Positions 50,884 to 57,372 of a stretch of DNA of 57,372 nucleotides are shown here, one piece after another. The stretch is taken from contig DAONFG010000020.1 of assembly GCA_035403465.1 (NCBI GenBank), forward strand, positions 1-57,372, written 5' to 3'. Position numbers and translations under genes: made by a program. The notes beneath the pieces were generated by a model. The model made no database searches. It was not told the origin of the DNA and worked only from the letters and a program-made list of their open reading frames with translations. The DNA is from JAAYBQ01 sp035403465. GTDB taxonomy: Bacteria; Spirochaetota; UBA4802; UBA5550. Position 1 is the stretch's first letter; each line of letters opens with the position of its first letter.

Positions 50884-51774
50884 TTACTGCGCGCGGCAGA
50901 CCCTGTTGCGGCCTTGATTCTTTGCCATGTTGAGAGCATCGTCCACCCTTTTTATAAAGCCGTTATCCTCCTCTGTATCCCTGAACTGTGCAACACCCAG
51001 GCTGGCCGTTACAGTTTCAGGACACTGGCTGTAACTGATGGATGATATTTTAACACGAAGCCTCTCTGCAAGGCCTGCAGCCGCATCGATCCCGGTTCCA
51101 GGCAGCAGCAGCAGGAACTCCTCACCTCCCCACCTGCCGAATATGTCAACTTTCCGTTTCCCTGAAAATATTGAACTGGAAATCGAAGCAAGCACCTCGT
51201 CCCCGGCCTCATGCCCGAACCTGTCATTTACCGATTTAAAGCAGTCAAGGTCGATCATTATGACAGAAAGCGCGGTGCCGAACCTTCGGGACATCTCTAT
51301 ATTCCTGTTGAGCTCCTCGTGAAACCTGCGCCTGTTATATGCCTGTGTAAGTTCATCGGTCACTGCGAGTTCAAAAAGTTTATTCTCAAGGTCTTTCCTG
51401 TCCGAGATGTCACGGTATATCCATGCATGTCCCAGGTATGTCCCTTCATTGAATACCGGGTAATAGTCCCGCTCAAACACACGCCCGTCCTTGAGTGTAA
51501 ACTCCTCGTTAAGCACCACCTCTTTTCCTTCAATAACGGAATCCTTGCGGTCGATGAAATAATCCTCGTCAGCAAAGATGGACTTTGCTGTACGGACAAC
51601 GGTCTCTATGCTGACGCTCATAAAATCATCAACAGACATGTCAATCCCGAACATCTCGAGGAACACCCTGTTTACAAGTATGACCTCTCTTTTCTCATTT
51701 TCCACCATGACCCCGAAGTTGACGTTCTCCAGTATGGTGGCAAACCTGAATGTCATAAGATTCATCTGATTCAT
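50884..51774 (-). CDS. PAS-GGDEF diguanylate cyclase
   Basis: The 296-residue protein has a PAS domain (about 8-128, with EREVILVNRVFLEMFG-like core EVILVNRVFLEMFG and GHAWIYRDISDRK). A GGDEF domain follows (about 135-293) with the active site GGEEF at 216-220. An inhibitory RxxD site (RKVD, 207-210) lies five residues before it. It should make cyclic di-GMP from GTP under PAS control and product inhibition. No signal or membrane segment is present. The PilZ-like protein at 32812 is a possible effector. Confidence 0.94.
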   Translation of the reverse strand: MNQMNLMTFRFATILENVNFGVMVENEKREVILVNRVFLEMFGIDMSVDDFMSVSIETVVRTAKSIFADEDYFIDRKDSVIEGKEVVLNEEFTLKDGRVFERDYYPVFNEGTYLGHAWIYRDISDRKDLENKLFELAVTDELTQAYNRRRFHEELNRNIEMSRRFGTALSVIMIDLDCFKSVNDRFGHEAGDEVLASISSSIFSGKRKVDIFGRWGGEEFLLLLPGTGIDAAAGLAERLRVKISSISYSQCPETVTASLGVAQFRDTEEDNGFIKRVDDALNMAKNQGRNRVCRAQ

Positions 51775-51967
51775 AAATGATTTGCCGTTCCCAAAGATTC
51801 AGTGGTACGGATATAATATAATATAAAAAAGTCCCCGGAACAAGGAATTATTCAACAACAATCCTGCGGGCGGAATTTATAACACGAGCCGGAAAAGTTC
51901 TTTCTTGACAAACATTCAGCCCCGTGAATTCCTATTCCGGAATCAGCCTTGAGAGCACGGGGGAATT

Positions 51968-54505
51968 ATGGACAGATCAGCTTACCGCAGAGATATCTAC
52001 ACCGCAGCCACAGACATCTGCAGCAGGTTCAGCAGCAGTATTCTCTTCAAAACAGGTTCAAACACTGTTACTTTCGGTGAAACCCTCTCCCGCGTAATGA
52101 ACCGGGCATCTTTCCTTGCTGAAAAAGGTTACGGGAAGGGTGATGTTATAGGCATATTGGCTGATAATTCCCCTGACTGGTGCATAACCTTCCTCGCCAT
52201 ATGCTCAACAGGCGGAATAGCACTTCCGCTGGACATAAACCTGCAGAAAGAAAGCTTCGAGGGGATGATCAGCTCGGTAAAGGCAAAGGCAGTATTCACC
52301 TCGGGGACGCATGGTGAAGGCATCAGCTCTGTCCCCCTGTACGACATACATTCTGATACAGGAAGACCGGCTGTATCCTCTTTCCGGAATACTGCGGTAT
52401 CCTGCGATGATATTGCCGCCATGCTCTTCACGTCAGGGACCACGGGATCACCGAAGATTGTACAGCTTACCCATGCCAATCTTCTCCACATTGCGAGTGT
52501 CTGCACAGAACTTGAAGAGTACACTCAAAATGATGTGACCCTTGCCATGCTGCCGTTCTTCCACGTTTACGCACTTGAGGCCACATTCCTTGCGCCGTTT
52601 GTCACGGGAAGCATGATAGTTCTGCAGAATTCACTGAAAGGCCCGGACATTATGAAAAGCCTGGCCGATAATCCTGTAACAATATTCCCTGCGGCGCCGC
52701 TGATGTGGGAGCTGTTCTTTAACGGGCTCACTGCCAAAGCAAAGGCCCAGTCTGAATTCAAATACCGCATCTTCATGTTTTTTGTAAATAATGCACCGCT
52801 GATTAAGGCAGCGGGACTCGGTTTTATTCTGAAAAAAATATTCAGGCCCGTGCATGACGCGTTCGGCCATTCCCACAGGTTCTTCATAAGCGGCGGTGCA
52901 CCGCTCAAGCAGGAGATCTTCCGATACTATAAAAATATGGGATTCAACATCATGGAGGGATACGGCCTGTCCGAAACCACGGGCCCCATAGCGATCCCGT
53001 ACTACAAAAAATCGAAAGCGGGTTCAGTGGGTGCACCGATCGGCGGCAACGAGGTGATGATTAAAAATACAAACGATGACGGGATCGGAGAGATATGGCT
53101 GCGCGGTGATGCGGTCATGCCCGGTTATTTTAATAACGACGAGGCCAACAGTACTGTTTTTGACAACGCCGGTTTTTTTAACACCGGTGATCTCGGCAGG
53201 GTCGACAGGAAGGGAAACATATATGTTACCGGGCGCGTAAAAAATGTAATAGTACTCGAATCCGGCAAAAAGGTTTACCCCGAGGAGCTGGAGTTCTATT
53301 TCAGGCAGTCCCCCCTTTTGGCCGAGATCGCGATTTTTGACAGGCCGTCAGAAGGGCGGCCCTGCGTGTATGCGGTTATAGTCCCTGCGGCAAGAGCCGC
53401 TGCATCATACAGCGATATACGGAGGACTATCGGGGAACTGAACAGGAACCTGCCGGAGTACAAGAGGATACAACGCTTCGCTCTATCAATTGATGACCTG
53501 CCCAAAAACACAACCCGTAAAATACTCTACAGCGATATCAGGGCTCTCCTGGACCAGGGCATGTACCAGGAGAACGAAATCGGCAGCGCGGTCTTAAGGC
53601 AGCTGCTTACTGGCGAAAACGTAACCGCTGAGAACATCATTTCACACCTGAAAACAAAGCTGAAAACAGAAAAACTTTATCACAACCAGACACTCGCGGA
53701 TTTCAACATAGACTCACTCCGCTTCATTGAACTCGTGGTCTACCTGGAACAGGTTCTCGGTGTACAGATAAACACAGAGGAGATGCGCGGCAAACAGAAC
53801 CTGGGCGAGCTTACAGCATGGCTTGCGACCCTGGAAAAAAGCACAGGCCAGCTGCTTGACGAAAGGATTCTTAAAGATGAAATAACAACAGGTATCCACC
53901 GTTTTTTTAACCCGATGCACCATGTTGTTCTGGCTGTATTCAAGATGATTTCCGTACTGCTGTGGAGAGTCAGTGTAACGAATCCCGAAAACCTTGTAAT
54001 TGAAAACAACCTAATTATAGCCAACCACCAGTCGTACCTTGATATTGTATGGATTGCCTTCTCAATACCGGTTGCAAAACGAAAGGATGTGTACGCTACC
54101 GGGAAACGTAAACTCTCATTTCTGAAATTCATCTTTCCCGTACTCCCGATTATCTATATAGATGACAACAACAGCATCGAAGTCCTGAAAGCAGGAGCCG
54201 ACATACTGAGGAGCGGGAAGACCCTGATTGTTTTCCCTGAAGGTACACGTACAGATGACGGACTCGTACACACGTTCCTGAGCGGGGCCGCATACCTGGC
54301 AAAAAACCTTGATAAAAAAATTGTCCCGATATCAGTAAACGGCGCATACAGCATATGGCCCAGGGACAGGATGTTTCCGCGTATTTTTTCTTCACATAAA
54401 GGGAAACTCGTTGTGGGCAGGATCATTAATCCGGAAGAATTCAGTACAGTTGAATCACTTAACAGCGCAGTTGAGGAAGCTGTCAGGGCCGGCATTTCTG
54501 CATAG
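51968..54505 (+). CDS. fusion of acyl-AMP ligase, acyl carrier domain and 1-acylglycerol-phosphate acyltransferase
   Basis: In this 845-residue protein residues 1-530 form an AMP-binding ligase: AMLFTSGTTGSPK near 152, EGYGLSETTG near 329, TGDLGRVDRKGN near 404 and a C-terminal lysine in NTTRKILY. Residues about 545-625 form an acyl carrier domain with the phosphopantetheine serine in FNIDSLRFIEL (near 580). Residues about 640-845 form a PlsC-type acyltransferase with NHQSYLD (HX4D, near 685) and FPEGTRTD (near 756). It could activate a fatty acid, load it on its own carrier and transfer it to a glycerophospholipid. E. coli Aas has the two enzymes in reverse order, without a carrier. Confidence 0.9.
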   Translation: MDRSAYRRDIYTAATDICSRFSSSILFKTGSNTVTFGETLSRVMNRASFLAEKGYGKGDVIGILADNSPDWCITFLAICSTGGIALPLDINLQKESFEGMISSVKAKAVFTSGTHGEGISSVPLYDIHSDTGRPAVSSFRNTAVSCDDIAAMLFTSGTTGSPKIVQLTHANLLHIASVCTELEEYTQNDVTLAMLPFFHVYALEATFLAPFVTGSMIVLQNSLKGPDIMKSLADNPVTIFPAAPLMWELFFNGLTAKAKAQSEFKYRIFMFFVNNAPLIKAAGLGFILKKIFRPVHDAFGHSHRFFISGGAPLKQEIFRYYKNMGFNIMEGYGLSETTGPIAIPYYKKSKAGSVGAPIGGNEVMIKNTNDDGIGEIWLRGDAVMPGYFNNDEANSTVFDNAGFFNTGDLGRVDRKGNIYVTGRVKNVIVLESGKKVYPEELEFYFRQSPLLAEIAIFDRPSEGRPCVYAVIVPAARAAASYSDIRRTIGELNRNLPEYKRIQRFALSIDDLPKNTTRKILYSDIRALLDQGMYQENEIGSAVLRQLLTGENVTAENIISHLKTKLKTEKLYHNQTLADFNIDSLRFIELVVYLEQVLGVQINTEEMRGKQNLGELTAWLATLEKSTGQLLDERILKDEITTGIHRFFNPMHHVVLAVFKMISVLLWRVSVTNPENLVIENNLIIANHQSYLDIVWIAFSIPVAKRKDVYATGKRKLSFLKFIFPVLPIIYIDDNNSIEVLKAGADILRSGKTLIVFPEGTRTDDGLVHTFLSGAAYLAKNLDKKIVPISVNGAYSIWPRDRMFPRIFSSHKGKLVVGRIINPEEFSTVESLNSAVEEAVRAGISA

Positions 54506-54812
54506 CACGGGAATTACAACCGGTATTTATTTCTATAATAATTGGTGAATACCTGCTTCCGGTTACCACGATTCATCAATAGTCCTATTTAAATAAATCC
54601 GGCTGTTACGAAAATAATAATCATAATCATTTTCATGCACATCCCGCATCAAATATATATTTCTACAATTAAATTCTGCAGTAAAGTCACCTGTGTAAAA
54701 CATGAATTATTTTAATTTTTCTGAAATTGTTTGAATACCCGTTGAAATAAGTCCAATTTTCAGTATCTTTAATACAGGGATTTATAAAATTTATACAGAC
54801 AGGAGATACAAT
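54506..54812. other. 307-bp intergenic region
   Basis: AT-rich, no gene seen. A possible promoter for the kinase-like gene (TTGAAA, 16 bases, TATCTT) ends about 45 bases before its start. No clear terminator for the fused acyl ligase was found. Confidence 0.4.
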
Positions 54813-55520
54813 ATGACAGCAGCACTTGACAGATACATAACGGCACAGGTGACTTTCTGGAAACATCAGAAAGAGACCATCGAAGCTCCTGAAAAAAAAA
54901 GCCATCTTCCCTTCATAACCATATCAAGGGAATTCGGCTGCTGCGGCTACGATGTTGCGCAGAAGATAGTCGAAATTATCAATGCGGAGTACAAACCTGA
55001 ACCGCTGTGGGCGGCATACGACAGGGTACTGATAGATAAAGTCACGGAAGACATGGGACTTTCAACAAGCCTTACAGAGACGCTCACCGGGAATGCGCGC
55101 AACAGCCTGACGAACCTTTTCCAGACAACCTTCAGCAAATTTCCGCCCCAGGTTGCTGTTTACAGGAGGATGGCAGAGACAATTGCAATGCTTGCTGCAA
55201 ACGGCAACGCTGTTATCGTAGGCCGGGGCGGAAACCTGATAACACGGAATGTCGAGGGCGGTTTCCACTTAAGAATAGTTGCCCCGCTCAGGTGGAGGGC
55301 AGACAATATGGCTGAAAAAATGAAGATGTCAAAAAGTGCAGCCCTGAAGGAAATAGATGAGAAGGAAAAACAGAGGGCAAGCTTCTTCAGGGAATTCCTG
55401 AAGCATGAACTCACTGACCCGCTTAATTATGATATGCTCATCAATAATTTTCATTATTCGACCGAAGAGGCGGCCAGGCTGATTATTGACGGGCTGAAGG
55501 TGAAGGGCTTTTTAAAGTAA
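54813..55520 (+). CDS. cytidylate-kinase-like family protein
   Basis: The 235-residue protein matches the cytidylate kinase-like family (PF13189): FITISREFGCCGYDVAQKI in place of a classical P-loop, YDRVLIDKV, NAVIVGRGGNLITRNVEGGF and HLRIVAPLRWRADNM. A helical LID-like part follows (ALKEIDEKEKQRASFFREF). Most members have no proven substrate and lack the canonical GxxGxGK, here SREFGCCGYDV. A clear AGGAGA lies upstream of the ATG. It stands alone, with hairpins downstream. Confidence 0.82.
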   Translation: MTAALDRYITAQVTFWKHQKETIEAPEKKSHLPFITISREFGCCGYDVAQKIVEIINAEYKPEPLWAAYDRVLIDKVTEDMGLSTSLTETLTGNARNSLTNLFQTTFSKFPPQVAVYRRMAETIAMLAANGNAVIVGRGGNLITRNVEGGFHLRIVAPLRWRADNMAEKMKMSKSAALKEIDEKEKQRASFFREFLKHELTDPLNYDMLINNFHYSTEEAARLIIDGLKVKGFLK

Positions 55521-55552
55521 GAGGTATTATTACAATCATTACCCGGCGTAAG

Positions 55553-55592
55553 CCTGCAGCATAGAACTTCGCTCCCTTAAACATGCTGCAGG
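55553..55592. repeat. inverted repeat downstream of the kinase-like gene
   Basis: CCTGCAGCAT / ATGCTGCAGG is a perfect 10-bp pair around a 20-base loop, just upstream of a second hairpin that has a T run. Confidence 0.5.
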
Positions 55593-55603
55593 TGTTTAAT
55601 TCC

Positions 55604-55637
55604 AGTTGCGGCCGAATGGCCGCAGCTTCATTTTTTT
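55604..55637 (+). terminator. intrinsic terminator between convergent genes
   Basis: AGTTGCGGCC / GGCCGCAGCT is a 10-bp stem with one G-U pair and a GAAT loop, followed after a few bases by eight Ts. It would end the plus-strand transcript from the kinase-like gene. Confidence 0.7.
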
Positions 55638-55646
55638 TGCATCAGT

Positions 55647-57371
55647 TTATGAAAGCTGTACATCACCCCTCACTAAACCCGAAGCATAAATTTCAGTCCT
55701 GATGTACTCATACTCCTCTTCAATGCCATATGCCAGTTTGCGCATTTTCTCCCCGTCGCAGGGAAGAAGGTTCTCGCATTCACACACAAGCTCAGCAAGC
55801 CTGTTAAAACAGGCGTTAAGCGCAGCCCCCTTGAGAATGTGAAGCTGCCTGGCGGTTTTTTTGTGATCATTGGCGGATACCGCGTCCACGAGATCACGGA
55901 TGTATCCTCCGAAATGCCTGAAGGTAAGATCAACCATATTTCCAAGAAGTTCTTCATCTCCGCCAAGGCGCCTCCGGAGTTCATCAATATTAAACCGCGG
56001 GCCGGACTGACTCCCCCCTTCCGGGTAATCAGTACACCCGGCATGCGGCATAAGGTACTTCTCCAGAAGTGCCGCAAGTTTGCGGAAATCCGCGGGTTTA
56101 ACCATGTAGTCGTCCATGCCGGACTCAAGACATTTCTCCCGCTCACCCCTGACCGCGCCCGCGGTGAGCGCGATTACCGGTGTATGTCCCGCAGTTTTTT
56201 TCTCGATCCTGCGGATCTCGGCTGTCACCTCGTACCCGTTCATGACAGGCATCTGTATATCCATGAAGACCATGTCTGCGCCTTTTTCTTTCCATGCATC
56301 AAGTGTTTCCGCGCCGTCCCTTGCCGCAATAATATCGGCATCAGGGGCTATGCGTTTTAAAAATGCCTTCCCGAGTTCAAGGCTGATTTCGTTATCCTCT
56401 GCTATGAGTATCCTGAACTTTCCATTAAGTACGGAGATTGACCGGGTATCCTTTATGAACTTGACCGGCACTGTTTCGTCCTGCACGGTGTTTGCGCGGG
56501 AATCGTCCCTCCATGGGCGGAGAAGTTCAAAAGAAAAACAGCTTCCCCTGCCGGGTTCGCTCTCAAGATCAAGCGAGCTCCCCATGCGCTCCAGCAGACT
56601 CACTGCTATTACAAGGCCGAGGCCTGTGCCTCCGTACCTGCGCGTTGTGGACGCATCGCCCTGGGAGAATGCCTTGAAAATCCTGGCCCTCTGCTCACCT
56701 GTGATACCGGGCCCTGTATCAATCACCGAAAACCTGAAGAGCCCGTTACCGTCACCCGCCATGCTGAACTCCGCCTTCAGAACAACACTGCCCTGATCCG
56801 TGAACTTGACGGCGTTGTTTACCAGGTTCAGCAGGGACTGCCTCAGCCGGACAGGATCAACTGTTGAGTAACGGGGCATGGAACCGTCAATATCAAGCCT
56901 GAACTCTATACCCTTTGACCGGGCAGCGTACCCGGTCATTTCTTCAATTTTAGACAGAAGCAGCGGTATATCTGTTTCAACCTCGTCAATATCCATCATC
57001 CCGGCTTCGATCTTTGAAAAATCGAGTATGTCATCCACAAGGTCAAGGAGCGACATTGCCGAAACACATGCGTTTTCAGCATACTGTTTCTGTTCTTCGT
57101 CAAGATCAGTTGTGCATAAAAGCCCGGTAAACCCGATTACACCGTTCAGGGGCGTCCTGATTTCATGGCTCATCTTCGCGATAAATTCGCTCTTTGCCAT
57201 GCTGGCGGAATCAGCGGCATCCTTTGCCGCAGAGAGCAGGTCACCGTCAATCTTTCTTTCATGTATATCCCGTGAAACGCCAACGCATGAATGAAATTTG
57301 CCGTCCATGTCAAAGACAGCAATGCCGTTAGCCTCATGCCACCTGTATGTGCCGTCGGAATTGAGCACCCT
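55647..57371 (-). CDS. hybrid histidine kinase (PAS, HisKA, HATPase, receiver, Hpt), N-terminus beyond window
   Basis: At least 574 codons are visible, with the frame still open at the window edge. In order: the end of a PAS/PAC domain (RWHEANGIAVFDMDGKFHSC, VGVSRDIHERK); HisKA with SHEIRTPLNGVIGF; HATPase with the N box NLVNNAVKF and DTGPGI, GGTGLGLVIAV; a receiver domain with the phospho-Asp in VFMDIQMPVMNGYE; and a C-terminal Hpt domain with HILKGAALNACF. This layout supports a multistep phosphorelay. The output partner is not in the window. The first methionine is not seen, so the 5' extent is unknown. Confidence 0.93.
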   Translation of the reverse strand, partial: RVLNSDGTYRWHEANGIAVFDMDGKFHSCVGVSRDIHERKIDGDLLSAAKDAADSASMAKSEFIAKMSHEIRTPLNGVIGFTGLLCTTDLDEEQKQYAENACVSAMSLLDLVDDILDFSKIEAGMMDIDEVETDIPLLLSKIEEMTGYAARSKGIEFRLDIDGSMPRYSTVDPVRLRQSLLNLVNNAVKFTDQGSVVLKAEFSMAGDGNGLFRFSVIDTGPGITGEQRARIFKAFSQGDASTTRRYGGTGLGLVIAVSLLERMGSSLDLESEPGRGSCFSFELLRPWRDDSRANTVQDETVPVKFIKDTRSISVLNGKFRILIAEDNEISLELGKAFLKRIAPDADIIAARDGAETLDAWKEKGADMVFMDIQMPVMNGYEVTAEIRRIEKKTAGHTPVIALTAGAVRGEREKCLESGMDDYMVKPADFRKLAALLEKYLMPHAGCTDYPEGGSQSGPRFNIDELRRRLGGDEELLGNMVDLTFRHFGGYIRDLVDAVSANDHKKTARQLHILKGAALNACFNRLAELVCECENLLPCDGEKMRKLAYGIEEEYEYIRTEIYASGLVRGDVQLS

Positions 57372-57372
57372 G

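Noticed and set aside
1..57372. CRISPR array, prophage, toxin-antitoxin or restriction system
   Set aside because: No regularly spaced direct repeats and no phage, cas, toxin or methyltransferase/endonuclease genes were recognised; the window is mostly core and motility genes.

Overview
ORGANISM. The window reads as a metagenome-assembled or draft contig from a spirochaete (Spirochaetota), possibly a Leptospira-related or uncultured lineage. The reasons are the flagellar order flbD-(gap)-fliL-fliY-fliO-fliP-fliQ-fliR-flhB-flhA-flhF-flhG-(2TM protein)-fliA-fapA, RNase Y with a YmdB-type phosphodiesterase, an Hfq next to MiaA, a DUF1577/PilZ-like protein, tRNA genes without encoded CCA, and moderate GC with AT-rich spacers. 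A run of ten Ns (975-984) marks a scaffold join. The lineage call is an inference from gene content; no marker phylogeny could be run. LAYOUT. 1-4513: ymdB (5' end lost in the gap), rny, coaD, an NlpC/P60 lipoprotein and a STAS protein, all on the minus strand. 4677-7587 (plus): argJ, then flgM behind a near-consensus sigma-28 promoter, then a member of the iron-alcohol-dehydrogenase family that has lost every metal ligand. 7588-14640 (minus): cheW, a membrane protein, a 29-residue very basic microprotein, an SPFH-like protein, and the housekeeping run yicC-remA-gmk-rpoZ-miaA-hfq fed from cheR-cheD. 14862-30730 (minus): the main flagellar cluster, covering the export gate FlhAB/FliOPQR, the switch protein FliY, FliL, FlbD, FlhF/FlhG, sigma-28 and FapA, headed by a DUF115 protein that overlaps flbD. 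motA, motB and fliM, usual neighbours here, are absent. 30916-34308: a TetR regulator, tsaE-tsaB, a PilZ-like protein and a Lys/Ala/Pro-rich basic protein. 34759-38794: der, recR, ybaB and dnaX (with an A9 slippage site), then tRNA-Ser(GGA). 38877-42304: a chemoreceptor remnant, a CorA-like transporter, a DUF3592 protein, marC, ndk, a MITE-like element and tRNA-Leu(GAG). 42459-49535: lon downstream of a Gld-type ABC exporter set (ATPase, permease, GldG-like protein, DUF4340). 49871-57371: a 58-residue YjfB-like motility gene with its own sigma-28-type promoter, a class III nucleotide cyclase, a PAS-GGDEF diguanylate cyclase, an acyl-ligase/ACP/acyltransferase fusion, a cytidylate-kinase-like protein and a hybrid histidine kinase cut by the window end. 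HOW IT FITS. The window centres on flagellar construction and its control. FliA and its antagonist FlgM are both present, and two genes outside the big cluster (flgM and the YjfB-like gene) carry FliA-type promoters, so part of the regulon can be read from the sequence. CheW, CheD, CheR, FliY, the second-messenger cyclases and the PilZ-like protein tie the same region to chemotaxis and signalling. The rest is translation, tRNA-modification and DNA-maintenance housekeeping. No phage, CRISPR array or complete IS element was seen. The most notable items are the dnaX slippage site, the metal-ligand-free ADH homologue, the two short genes below usual ORF cut-offs, and the FliA promoters.
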